NCBI RefSeq assembly: GCF_001613265.1
Contig: NZ_BDCA01000022.1
Span: 62,001-126,000 of the forward strand
DNA from: Nocardia vermiculata NBRC 100427
Lineage (GTDB): Bacteria; Actinomycetota; Actinomycetes; Mycobacteriales; Mycobacteriaceae
Reading direction: 5' to 3'
Length of the DNA stretch: 64,000 nucleotides
Made by a program: the position numbers and the translations under genes. Below are positions 8,889 to 17,184 of this stretch, piece by piece. Within the stretch, counting starts at the first letter, position 1, and the number at the start of each line of letters is the position of its first letter. The notes beneath the pieces are model-generated. The model was given only the letters and a program-made list of their open reading frames with translations, did no database searches and was not told the DNA's origin.

Positions 8889-9995
8889 TTACGCCGGCAG
8901 TTCCAGTCCTCGCGCCAGCACCGGCCACGACTGGATCAGCGCGTCGTGCCAGTAACCCCACGAGTGGGTTCCGGTCGGCGGGAAGTCGTAGGTCGCGGGG
9001 ATGCCGAGACCGTCGAGTTTGGCCTTCAGATTGTGGCTGCAATAGTTCACCGCCGCCTCGATCACGCCACCGACGAGCACCTGGTTACCCAGCCCGTACA
9101 CGCCCGGCAGCGCATACGGACCGTCGAGGGTGTCCCACTGCCCCGGCAACCCGGAACCGCTGGAGATGAACAGATCGAGCCCGCGCAACTGGTCGGCGTG
9201 CACGTAGGGGTCGTTGGCCGCCCACATCGGATCGTTCTGCGGCCCGTACATGTTCATGGTGTCGCCGCCACCCCACACGTTGACCGCCAGGTTGACGAAG
9301 GTGTACCCGGTGGGGTCGCTGATCTGTGCGCATCCGCTGTAGGCGGCCACCGACTTGTACAACCCGGGCGCAGCGATCGGCAGCTGCAGCACCGAGGTAC
9401 CCGAGGTCGACAACCCGGCGATCGCGTTGAGACCGTTGGCCCCGAGTGCACTGTCCACGAGCGGCGGCAGTTCCTCGGTGAAGAACGTCTTCCACTTGTT
9501 GACCCCGAGCACCGGATCGGGGGCACGCCAATCGGTGTAGTAGCTCCACGCGCCGCCGATGGGTTGCACGACGTTGACATCCTTGTCGGCAAGGAATTTC
9601 AGCGCATCGGGTGCCTTGTTGTCCCAGGTGGCCGCATCCTCACCACCACCGGCGCCGTTGAGCAGGTACAGCACCGGGCGCGCGACGGAGGTGTCGTGCG
9701 GGCGCTGCACGTTCACCGTGATCGGTTTGTCCATGGCCGCCGAGTACACCTGCATGGTGACGTTGCGATCGTCGACGACGGAGAAATCGACGATCTTCGA
9801 TCCGTCCGGGGCCGTGGACCGGGCCAGTGGGGCGCCGGAGCCGATCAGTGGGTCGGTGGCCGCGGACGCCGGCCCGGCCGCGGTGGCCGCCGACACGCCT
9901 GCCAGGGCGACGGCCGTGACGACCGCCGCGCAGCGGATGCGTGCCCGCACCCGCTGTCTCGCCGCACCTCTGCCCGCTCGATCCTTGTCCGACAC
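8889..9995 (-). CDS. Secreted mycolyltransferase (antigen 85 family)
   Basis: An exported alpha/beta-hydrolase that transfers mycolic acid between trehalose monomycolates or to arabinogalactan in the outer membrane of mycolate bacteria. A signal peptide is visible (about residues 18-47, ending PASAA), followed by the esterase D/antigen 85 fold: LYLLNGAGGGED, the WSYYTDW segment, nucleophile Ser in GLSTSGTS (about 196) and catalytic His in PTGTHSWGYW (about 344). Length is 368 residues. The GTG at 9995 is favoured because GGAGG lies 5 bases upstream; the GTG at 10001 would overlap that site. The nearby KasA-like gene fits a mycolate role, but the two genes converge and are not an operon. Confidence 0.9.
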   Translation of the reverse strand: MSDKDRAGRGAARQRVRARIRCAAVVTAVALAGVSAATAAGPASAATDPLIGSGAPLARSTAPDGSKIVDFSVVDDRNVTMQVYSAAMDKPITVNVQRPHDTSVARPVLYLLNGAGGGEDAATWDNKAPDALKFLADKDVNVVQPIGGAWSYYTDWRAPDPVLGVNKWKTFFTEELPPLVDSALGANGLNAIAGLSTSGTSVLQLPIAAPGLYKSVAAYSGCAQISDPTGYTFVNLAVNVWGGGDTMNMYGPQNDPMWAANDPYVHADQLRGLDLFISSGSGLPGQWDTLDGPYALPGVYGLGNQVLVGGVIEAAVNYCSHNLKAKLDGLGIPATYDFPPTGTHSWGYWHDALIQSWPVLARGLELPA

Positions 9996-10113
9996 GTGCA
10001 CCTCCGAAGCTCGTCCGCCTCTTGCGCGACCCCCTGACTGGGCAGACTAATTCAGCGGCAACCTTTTGGCGATCGGTCCGTCGGCGCGTCGAGCAGCTAC
10101 AACGCAGACGGTG

Positions 10114-10797
10114 TCACATTCGGCGTACGACCGAGACGACCTTTCCGAGCACCACCGCACGGTCACCGTCGATCACCGGGTAGTCCGGATTACGCGGTTC
10201 GAGGTAGATGTGGCCGTTCCGGCGGCGATACACCTTCACCGTGGCTTCCTCGTCGATCATGGCGGCAACGATGTCACCGGAGTGCGCCTCGTACTGTTGC
10301 CGGACGACCACCAGATCACCGTCGCAGATCGCCGCGTCGACCATCGAGTCGCCGCGCACCCGCAAACCGAACACGGTGCCGCGGCCCACGAGTTCGCGCG
10401 ACAGTGTCATCTGCTCGTCGGTGTGTTCCTCGGCGAGGATGGGGGTCCCGGCAGCGATATCGCCCACCACCGGAACGGTCACCGAATTCTCCGCCTCACG
10501 AGCGGTGTCGCCCGATTCGAGGAACAAGCGCACATCGATGGGGCGTGACAACGTGGTGCCGCGACGCAGAAAACCTCGCTCCTCGAGGTCTTTGAGATGC
10601 TTGGACACCGAGGAACCCGATTTCAGTCCGACCGCGGCCGCGATCTCCCGATTGGGGGGCGCATAACCGTTGCGGCGCACCGCGTCCCGGATCACAGTGA
10701 GAATGCGTCGCTGCCGGTCGGGCAGCCGGGAAGTGTCGAGATGGTCGAATGCGTCGTCGTATCCGGTCACCGGAGCATCGTAGACGGGCCTGCGCAC
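10114..10797 (-). CDS. LexA-like repressor/S24 peptidase, divergent paralogue
   Basis: A self-cleaving repressor of 227 residues. The N-terminal winged helix (about 25-85) has the LexA pattern LPDRQRRILTVIRDAV. The C-terminal S24 domain keeps every catalytic element: the Ala-Gly cleavage bond in DIAAGTP (about 116/117), Ser in RGDSM (about 151) and Lys in ATVKVY (about 188). The recognition region reads SGSSVSKHLKDLEERG, which differs from the SSVAHQLRTLERKG form I associate with the housekeeping actinobacterial LexA, so it may bind a different operator. The GTG start lies 3 bases after the LCP stop codon, so the two genes are translationally coupled. Probably a second, specialised LexA. Confidence 0.82.
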   Translation of the reverse strand: MRRPVYDAPVTGYDDAFDHLDTSRLPDRQRRILTVIRDAVRRNGYAPPNREIAAAVGLKSGSSVSKHLKDLEERGFLRRGTTLSRPIDVRLFLESGDTAREAENSVTVPVVGDIAAGTPILAEEHTDEQMTLSRELVGRGTVFGLRVRGDSMVDAAICDGDLVVVRQQYEAHSGDIVAAMIDEEATVKVYRRRNGHIYLEPRNPDYPVIDGDRAVVLGKVVSVVRRM

Positions 10798-10800
10798 AGC

Positions 10801-12582
10801 TCAGTTCACGCAGGGGATATCGGCTCCGATGCTGGTGGTCACCGGTTTCCCCGCATCGGGCCGGCCGTCGGCGCCGGTCGTGGCCGACACCGCGTCACCG
10901 CCGGCGCTGGTCGCACCGGTGATCGTCTCGCCGGTAGTCGGGTCGACGTGTGTTTCCCCGAGGCCCGACTCGGTGGTCGACCCCGCGGTGTCGTCGGTGT
11001 CGATGCCGGCGGGTGGGTAGAAGTCGCTGCCGAGAACCACTTTCACATGCCCGGATTCCAGGGAATCCGAGGCCGCGGTCGGCAGGCCGCCCAGCATGTC
11101 GGCGGCCTGGGTGGCGTCGGTCTGCCCACCGGCACCGTAGTAGACCACCGAGGCCGACCCGTCACTGTAGGTGGCGTTGCCGATCTCGCCCTGCGTGAAC
11201 CCCTTGCCGGTCAGCGCATTCGACACCTGCGCCGCCATCCCCGACTCGCTACCGGCGTTGACGACGTCGACTGTGCTGGTCGGCGGTGTCTGCGGTGAGC
11301 TCATTTCCGGATCGGGCATCCCGAATGCGGTGCGCACGGTCTTCTTGATGGCAGCCGGATCGATGACGTTGACCGCTTGCCCGTCCACGGTGTCGTAGGC
11401 CCGCACCGGCAGGGTCCGGAATTCGATGGGAAGCGATCCGGCACTGCCCAGCGTCTGAGCGAAATCGAGCAGGTTCCAGCCCTGCGAGAGCACGACGTCG
11501 TGCTGAGCGGCCGAAACCAGTTGCTGCAGTTTGCCGAAGTCGGTGAGAGTTCCCGAGTCCTTGAGCTGTTTGGCGACCGAGGTGAGAAACGCCTGTTGCC
11601 GATGGGTGCGGTCGAGGTCGCCGTTGTCGAGTCCGTGTCGCTGGCGCACGAACGACAGGGCAGCGGCGGCGTCGAGATGCTGGTGACCGGCGGGGAACAC
11701 CGCGCCCGAATAGTACGAGTCGTCGACCGCATGGTTGAGGCACACGTCGACGCCACCGAGAATATGGGCGAGATCGTAGAACCCGACCAGCGAAACCTCG
11801 GCGAACCGGTTGATCGGCACCCCGGTGAGGTCGGTGACGGTCTGCACGATCGACTTGCGTCCGGCCTCGCGGCCCTGGTGTTCGAGTTTCACCTCGTCGT
11901 CGACGCCTTGATTCTCCAGCTTCTGTTCCACCGCCGCCTTTTTCAGGCCGTAGGCTTCCTTGATCTTGGCGTGGTCGTAGCCCGGGATATCTCGGACCCG
12001 GACATAGTCGTCGCGCGGGATGGAGAAGGCGGTCACCTTCTTCAGATCCTTCGGAATATGTACCAGGATCAGCGAATTCGCGTTGTAGCCGCCCTCGCTG
12101 CCGTCACCGGCATGTAATTGGTCGAGAATGTGCTTCGGCAGATCCTTGCCGTCTTTGTCCTTACGGGTGTCCAGACCGATCAGCAGGATGTTCATATCGC
12201 CGTCCAGTGCCGCCGCATCGGCCTGACTGATCACCTCCGACCGGGTGAAACCCGCGTCGACCCGATTTTCGGTGTAGTAGCCCAGTCCGGTGCCGGCGAT
12301 CATCACCAGCGCCGTCACCGAGGCCAGTGTCCGCCCGGCGATGCGCAGGCCCCGACGCCGAGCCGGGCGCGGGGGTGGCGTGGTCCGGGCCCGGCGCACC
12401 CGGTGATCCGCGCGCGCTGCGGGAGGCACTGCGACACTGCGATTCCACGGCGGTGTGCCCGCCCGGATCGCACCGGGGCGATCGGACCGATCCTGCGGCC
12501 GGCGGCCGGTCCCCCTGCGCCGCCCCGGATCGGAATCGCCGCGGGGATCCACCACCGGGATCGGTTCGGTTTCGTCGTTCAT
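10801..12582 (-). CDS. LytR-CpsA-Psr (LCP) cell-wall ligase with LytR_C domain
   Basis: LCP enzymes attach arabinogalactan or other undecaprenyl-linked glycopolymers to peptidoglycan on the outer face of the membrane. The 593-residue protein has a long basic, proline-rich cytoplasmic N-terminus (about 1-110), one transmembrane helix (around SVTALVMIAGTGLGYY), the LCP catalytic domain beginning MNILLIGLDTR with the conserved arginines in SIPRDDYV and FVRQRH, and a C-terminal LytR_C domain (DVVNAGSESGMA onward). The ATG at 12582 is the best start but has only a weak ribosome binding site; further upstream starts are possible. It is followed after 3 bases by the LexA-like gene, an unusual pairing. 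Confidence 0.88.
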   Translation of the reverse strand: MNDETEPIPVVDPRGDSDPGRRRGTGRRPQDRSDRPGAIRAGTPPWNRSVAVPPAARADHRVRRARTTPPPRPARRRGLRIAGRTLASVTALVMIAGTGLGYYTENRVDAGFTRSEVISQADAAALDGDMNILLIGLDTRKDKDGKDLPKHILDQLHAGDGSEGGYNANSLILVHIPKDLKKVTAFSIPRDDYVRVRDIPGYDHAKIKEAYGLKKAAVEQKLENQGVDDEVKLEHQGREAGRKSIVQTVTDLTGVPINRFAEVSLVGFYDLAHILGGVDVCLNHAVDDSYYSGAVFPAGHQHLDAAAALSFVRQRHGLDNGDLDRTHRQQAFLTSVAKQLKDSGTLTDFGKLQQLVSAAQHDVVLSQGWNLLDFAQTLGSAGSLPIEFRTLPVRAYDTVDGQAVNVIDPAAIKKTVRTAFGMPDPEMSSPQTPPTSTVDVVNAGSESGMAAQVSNALTGKGFTQGEIGNATYSDGSASVVYYGAGGQTDATQAADMLGGLPTAASDSLESGHVKVVLGSDFYPPAGIDTDDTAGSTTESGLGETHVDPTTGETITGATSAGGDAVSATTGADGRPDAGKPVTTSIGADIPCVN

Positions 12583-12648
12583 GTCGCCGTTGAGTCTTTC
12601 ATCCCCGGGTATGGGGAAGCTGAGAATGCATGGACGGGGTTGTGACAT

Positions 12649-12668
12649 CGTGCCCGATACCGGGCACG
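12649..12668. terminator. Short hairpin between TetR and LCP genes
   Basis: An 8-base perfect inverted repeat, CGTGCCCG/CGGGCACG, with a 4-base loop ATAC. It lies just downstream of the TetR gene and upstream of the LCP start, so it probably terminates the TetR transcript. Confidence 0.5.
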
Positions 12669-12688
12669 AATGCATGCCTGCCGGCGGC

Positions 12689-13396
12689 CTAGTTGTCCGG
12701 CGAGCCACGCAATCCGAGGATTGCGACGAGATTGTCGAGGTGGATGTCGAAGACCTGGGCGCGATCGGTGAAGGTGGTGGCGCCGTACATGTCGAACACG
12801 TCGAAACTCACCGCCCCGAACAGTCCCGACCACACGGTGAGCGCGCGCGCCATCGCCCAGTCGGGGATCTGCAGGCCCGATTCCGCGCGGATGCGGTCCA
12901 GGTCGGCGCTCAGCTCCCGGGGAATCGGGGCGGCGGGCGCGGGCGCGGCGAGTTCGCCGGTGCGGCACGCGGTGTCGACGATGCCCAGCAACGCGATGAT
13001 CACCCGGGTGCCGGGGGCGGAGGTTTCCTGCGGGGGCGCGTCGTAGCCGGGGACCGGGGTGCCGAACAGCAATCCGTAACGAGCCGGCTCGGCGACTGCC
13101 CAGTCGCGTACCGCGTGCGCCAGCACCCGCAGCCGGGCCTCGGCGGAGGCGCCGGCGCCGGCCAGCGCCGCGTCCACGGTGTCGGCCAGCTCGGTGTAGC
13201 CGTCGACGACGAGCATGGTCAGCAGTTCGTCACGGCTGCGCACGTAGCGGTAGACCGCCGAGGACACCACGCCGAGATCGCGGGCGACCGCGCGCAACGA
13301 CAGCGCCGCGGCACCGTGGGTACTCAGGTGGTCGCGGCCGATGCGGACGATGTCGTCCATGGTGCGGGCGCGGGCTCGATCCCGGGGTGTTGCCAT
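12689..13396 (-). CDS. TetR-family regulator with WHG-like C-terminal domain
   Basis: A 235-residue repressor. The helix-turn-helix is in residues about 12-58 (ARTMDDIVRIGRDH ... SSAVYRYVRSRDELL). The C-terminal half, with ALTVWSGLFGAVSFDVF, resembles the WHG-type TetR ligand domain. The start MATPRDRAR at 13396 is preferred to an upstream in-frame start at 13426, because the latter would run into the palindrome at 13427. It is divergent from the GMC oxidase gene, with a TGATCG-TAG-CGATCA palindrome between them, so it may control that oxidase. Confidence 0.87.
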   Translation of the reverse strand: MATPRDRARARTMDDIVRIGRDHLSTHGAAALSLRAVARDLGVVSSAVYRYVRSRDELLTMLVVDGYTELADTVDAALAGAGASAEARLRVLAHAVRDWAVAEPARYGLLFGTPVPGYDAPPQETSAPGTRVIIALLGIVDTACRTGELAAPAPAAPIPRELSADLDRIRAESGLQIPDWAMARALTVWSGLFGAVSFDVFDMYGATTFTDRAQVFDIHLDNLVAILGLRGSPDN

Positions 13397-13426
13397 GGCT
13401 GCAGCCTGCCATATCGAGAGCAGCAT

Positions 13427-13441
13427 TGATCGTAGCGATCA
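13427..13441. promoter_or_regulatory. Palindromic operator candidate
   Basis: A perfect 15-base palindrome TGATCGTAGCGATCA, followed immediately by another CGATCA half-site (13443-13448). It lies 31 bases upstream of the TetR start and about 105 bases before the divergent oxidase, so it is a likely TetR operator. Confidence 0.55.
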
Positions 13442-13466
13442 GCGATCACACTCGGATTTTTTTACA

Positions 13467-13503
13467 GCTACCCCGCGACACACGTAACCTACTCGGGGGT
13501 AGC
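13467..13503. promoter_or_regulatory. Inverted repeat upstream of the GMC oxidase
   Basis: Arms GCTACCCC (13467-13474) and GGGGTAGC (13496-13503) flank a 21-base spacer, about 45 bases before the oxidase start. It could be a second regulator site; no regulator can be assigned. Confidence 0.35.
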
Positions 13504-13546
13504 CTGTGACCTCCGTAACCCGCCACACACACGCCAGGAGCAACCT

Positions 13547-15262
13547 ATGACAGCGCGCGAGACCGATTTCGACGTCCTGATCGTGGGCTCCGGATTCGGC
13601 GGCAGCGTCACCGCCCTCCGCCTGGTCGAAAAGGGTTACCGCGTCGGGATCGTCGAGGCGGGCCGACGCTTCGCCGACAACGAACTCCCCGACACCAGCT
13701 GGGACCTGCGCAAATTCCTGTGGGCCCCGGCGCTCGGCTGCTACGGCATCCAACGCATCCACCTGCTACGCGACGTCCTGATCCTCGGCGGCGCCGGTGT
13801 CGGCGGCGGCTCACTGAACTACGCCAACACCCTGTACGTGCCCCCGGAGCCGTTCTTCACCGACAACCAGTGGCGCGAGATCACCGACTGGCGCACCGAA
13901 CTGGCCCCCTACTACGAGCAGGCCACCAAAATGCTCGGCGTCGTACGCAACCCGCACATCACCCCCGCCGACGAGGTATTCCGGCAGGTCGCCGACGATA
14001 TGGGCGTCGGCGACACCTTCGTGCAGACACCGGTCGGCGTATTCTTCGGCGAAGCCGGAAAAACCGTCGACGACCCCTACTTCGGCGGCGCCGGACCGCA
14101 ACGCACCGGCTGCCTGGAATGCGGCGAATGCATGACCGGCTGCCGCCACGGCGCCAAGAACACCCTCGTGAAAAACTACCTGTACCTCGCCGAACAGGCA
14201 GGCGCCCAGGTCTTCCCGCTGACCACCGTCACCGCGCTACGACCGCTCCCCGACGGCAGCTGGCAGGTCGACACCCGCCGCACCGGCGCCCGCATCCGCA
14301 CCCGCCCCGCCTCCTACACCGCCGCCCAGGTGGTGCTGGCCGCCGGCACCCGCGGCACCCAGCAACTGCTGTTCGATATGCGTGACAAGGCAATCCTGCC
14401 GGACCTGTCGCCACGACTGGGCGAACTGACCCGCACCAACTCCGAATCCATCCTGGGCGCCGCCACACCGAAACTCCAACCCGGAGTCGACTTCACCCGC
14501 GGTGTCGCCATCACCTCCTCCATCCACCCCACCCCCGACACCCACATCGAACCGGTGCGCTACGGCAAGGGCTCCAACGCGATGGGGTTGCTGCAAACAC
14601 TGATGGTCGACGGCGGCGGACGCATCCCACGCTGGCTGCGTTTCCTGCTCGAAGTGCTACGCCATCCCAGGTCGCTGGTGCGGATGCTCAGCGTGCGCAA
14701 CTGGAGCGAACGCACCGTGATCTCACTGGTCATGCAGCACCTGGACAACTCCATCACCGTGTACACCACACGCGGGCTGTTCGGACGCAAACTCACCTCG
14801 AAACAAGGCCACGGCGAACCGAACCCGACCTGGATTCCCGCCGGCAACGACGTCACCCGGCGAGTGGCCGACAAGATCGGCGGCGTAGCCGGCGGCACCT
14901 GGGGTGAGGTGTTCAACATCCCGTTGACCGCGCACTTCCTCGGCGGCGCAGTGATCGGCGCGGACCGCGACCACGGCGTGATCGACCCCTACCATCGGGT
15001 CTACGGATACCCGACACTCAGTGTCGTCGACGGTGCGGCGGTCTCGGCGAACCTCGGCGTGAACCCCTCACTCACCATCACCGCGCAAGCCGAGCGCGCA
15101 GCCGCGATGTGGCCGAACAAGGGCGACACCGATACCCGCCCACCGCAACACGAACCCTACCGCCGCATCTCCCCCGTCGCACCGCATCATCCCGCCGTTC
15201 CGGCCTCGGCCCCGGCCGCGCTGGTGCTGCCCATCGTCGAAATCAACGGCGGCAAATCCTGA
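13547..15262 (+). CDS. GMC-family flavin oxidoreductase, ChoD/cholesterol-oxidase-like
   Basis: A FAD-dependent oxidase or dehydrogenase of 571 residues, close in length and layout to mycobacterial ChoD. The dinucleotide-binding motif is GSGFGGSV (about 14-21), followed by GGAGVGGGSLNYANT, a cysteine-rich segment CLECGECMTGCRHGAKN (about 193), and the C-terminal GMC block ending VNPSLTITAQAERAA. The ATG has a CAGGAG ribosome binding site. It carries no signal peptide. The ChoD subgroup is annotated as cholesterol oxidase, but genuine steroid oxidation is doubtful in some members, so the substrate should be treated as open. It is divergent from a TetR gene. Confidence 0.86.
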   Translation: MTARETDFDVLIVGSGFGGSVTALRLVEKGYRVGIVEAGRRFADNELPDTSWDLRKFLWAPALGCYGIQRIHLLRDVLILGGAGVGGGSLNYANTLYVPPEPFFTDNQWREITDWRTELAPYYEQATKMLGVVRNPHITPADEVFRQVADDMGVGDTFVQTPVGVFFGEAGKTVDDPYFGGAGPQRTGCLECGECMTGCRHGAKNTLVKNYLYLAEQAGAQVFPLTTVTALRPLPDGSWQVDTRRTGARIRTRPASYTAAQVVLAAGTRGTQQLLFDMRDKAILPDLSPRLGELTRTNSESILGAATPKLQPGVDFTRGVAITSSIHPTPDTHIEPVRYGKGSNAMGLLQTLMVDGGGRIPRWLRFLLEVLRHPRSLVRMLSVRNWSERTVISLVMQHLDNSITVYTTRGLFGRKLTSKQGHGEPNPTWIPAGNDVTRRVADKIGGVAGGTWGEVFNIPLTAHFLGGAVIGADRDHGVIDPYHRVYGYPTLSVVDGAAVSANLGVNPSLTITAQAERAAAMWPNKGDTDTRPPQHEPYRRISPVAPHHPAVPASAPAALVLPIVEINGGKS

Positions 15263-15267
15263 TCCGC

Positions 15268-15297
15268 CGGCAGCCGCGCAACCACTCGCGGCTGCCG
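15268..15297. terminator. Bidirectional terminator hairpin
   Basis: Perfect 11-base arms (15268-15278 and 15287-15297, CGGCAGCCGCG and its complement) with an 8-base loop, between the convergent GMC oxidase and HAD genes. Confidence 0.75.
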
Positions 15298-15302
15298 CCG
15301 CG

Positions 15303-15782
15303 TCAGTTGGCGCGAATGTGGGCGAACCCCATCGGCGAGGTCGGCGGCGGCACCGCGGTGCACGGCGCCCGGAACTCCTGCAGATCGCTGAGCACATCCA
15401 CATGGCGACCGGCATAACAGCGCACCTGCGGGAGCGCGTGCGCCACCTCGCTGCGCTCCATCGCCTCGGCATCGATGTATCCGATCGCATCGAGATCGAT
15501 CCGCAACCGCTGCGCGATCCGCGTGATCGCCGACGACTTACGCCCCCACCCCACCTCGACCACCGCGAACGACTCACGCAATCCGTGCCGATCCAATTTC
15601 TCGACCGTCCACGACCATTCACCTCGACTGGCCACCGCGTGCACCACACCCCGCCCCGTCAGCGCGTGCAACGCCCGCACACCGTCGGTGCGCAGACCGC
15701 CACTGGTCGAATCGCAGACCACACCGTCCCACACGGTGTTGTCCAGTTCCCAGACAAGACATTTCACTGCCGGTGCTGTCAT
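15303..15782 (-). CDS. FkbH-like HAD-superfamily protein with altered nucleophile
   Basis: A single HAD domain of 159 residues. The N-terminal block KCLVWELDNTVWDG (residues 7-20) is the motif I signature of FkbH-type HAD proteins, which normally reads WDLDNT. Here the nucleophilic first Asp is Glu (residue 12, codon GAA), while the second Asp (14) is kept. HAD motif II (VASRG) and a Lys in the GRKSSAI segment are visible. The ATG at 15782 follows AGGGGTGAG, so earlier starts are rejected. It lies 188 bases downstream of the TerD-type gene on the same strand; HAD proteins are recurrent partners of Ter stress modules. It may be catalytically inactive or have altered chemistry. Confidence 0.75.
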   Translation of the reverse strand: MTAPAVKCLVWELDNTVWDGVVCDSTSGGLRTDGVRALHALTGRGVVHAVASRGEWSWTVEKLDRHGLRESFAVVEVGWGRKSSAITRIAQRLRIDLDAIGYIDAEAMERSEVAHALPQVRCYAGRHVDVLSDLQEFRAPCTAVPPPTSPMGFAHIRAN

Positions 15783-15970
15783 CTCACCCCTACGGTCCAC
15801 TCTCCTCGACACCTCCGCCGGCCGCATCGGTCCTTGCCGCCGAGGCGATATCGACACCATCCAGGTACCGATCGTGCCGGACAAGCCCCCGCTTTTCCGG
15901 GCCGGTCCCGCGAGAGGTCATAGTAGGGACAGCACGCCGAGCGCACCAGCCCGGCAAACAACCGGCCCGC

Positions 15971-17089
15971 TCACAGACTCGACGCCACCAACGGCACCGC
16001 TTCGACGGGATGGCCGGCCTGAATGGGCGATCCGATGGAGGCCACCCGCCACGTGCTGCCGTCGCGATACACCTTCGACACCACCATCCCGGTGTGCGGG
16101 CCACCGCCGTGCAGATTGCCGCGCGCCAGTTCCGCCGACGTCGCCCCGTCGATCATCCGCCAATAACCGTTGTGGATACGTTCGAACGTGTGCCCGGCAT
16201 ACGAGGTCACCACGAACACCACCGCCGACACCTGGGCAGGCAGCCGCGACAGATCCACGGTGATCACCTCGTCGTCCCCCTTACCGTCACCGGTCAGGTT
16301 GTCCCCGGAGTGACGCACCGCGCCGTCCCGCGACGACAACTGGTGATAGAACGCGACATCGACGAGGGTCCGACCGACGAACAGCAACGCCGACGCATCG
16401 AGATCGATCTCGAGCGGCCGCAATCCGCGCGGACCGTGCACCTTCATCGGGTCCCACCCGACCCCCATCTTCACCAGCGACAACTCCCCCTTGCGGATCT
16501 GGTCGAGCGCCACCTCCTGACCGGGCGCGAGCACCGCGGGACCACGGTAGGGCAGATCGTCGGCGCCGGCACCGACGCCCACCCCGTGCGCACTGACCAG
16601 CGCCTGGAAGCCCGCCGGGAAACCGTGCCCGAGCGGACGCACCTGCCAGCCGCCGTCGGCGCGATCCAGATCGGCCACGATCGCCGCCGGCTCCGCACCG
16701 AGACCGTCGACGATGTACTCGAACACCACGCGCCCACCGGGATCGGACACCACCAGTCGCGGCGGCGCAGAGTCGCCGAACCGATCCTCGGGATCGGCCA
16801 GTGACACCACCAGCCGCACATGCGCGACATCGGCCGGCAGCGCAGCCGAAGCGATACGCAACTGCGGACCGTCGGAGAGCAACCGCACCCCGGGCCCGCT
16901 GGACTGGTTGTAGAAGATCAGGTCGGCGTTGTCGCGAACTCTGCCCTCCGCATTCAACAGCAGCGCCGAAATATCGACCGGTTCGCTGTGTTCTACGGTG
17001 ACAACGATCTCGTCGACGGGCAGACGATCGGCTTGTCCCTTGGTCAGCTGTGTGCCCACCTGCACTACTGTACGTCGATTCTCGTTCAC
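15971..17089 (-). CDS. TerD-domain protein with two tandem TerD repeats (tellurium-resistance type)
   Basis: TerD domains are calcium-binding beta-sandwiches of the Ter stress system, linked to tellurite, phage and oxidative stress. This 372-residue protein contains two copies: the first starts near VGTQLTKGQAD with DLIFYNQSS and the second near LRKGELSLVKMGVGWD (as IRKGELSLVK) with VDVAFYHQLSSRDGAVRHSGDN, the acidic GDGKGDDEVITVDL block being the Ca2+-binding signature. The frame is open upstream to 17302, but that segment is arginine-rich and non-coding in look. The GTG at 17089 is plausible; a later GTG near residue 9 is possible. It probably forms an operon with the HAD gene downstream and is divergent from the DUF2599 gene. 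Confidence 0.82.
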   Translation of the reverse strand: MNENRRTVVQVGTQLTKGQADRLPVDEIVVTVEHSEPVDISALLLNAEGRVRDNADLIFYNQSSGPGVRLLSDGPQLRIASAALPADVAHVRLVVSLADPEDRFGDSAPPRLVVSDPGGRVVFEYIVDGLGAEPAAIVADLDRADGGWQVRPLGHGFPAGFQALVSAHGVGVGAGADDLPYRGPAVLAPGQEVALDQIRKGELSLVKMGVGWDPMKVHGPRGLRPLEIDLDASALLFVGRTLVDVAFYHQLSSRDGAVRHSGDNLTGDGKGDDEVITVDLSRLPAQVSAVVFVVTSYAGHTFERIHNGYWRMIDGATSAELARGNLHGGGPHTGMVVSKVYRDGSTWRVASIGSPIQAGHPVEAVPLVASSL

Positions 17090-17184
17090 ACTCGCCCAAC
17101 TCGGCCCCGTCGACCGCCGACCACACCCGGCGCGGCGGTAGCATAATCGGCGAGCGGCGACAACCGACACCGAGGGGGACGGAT

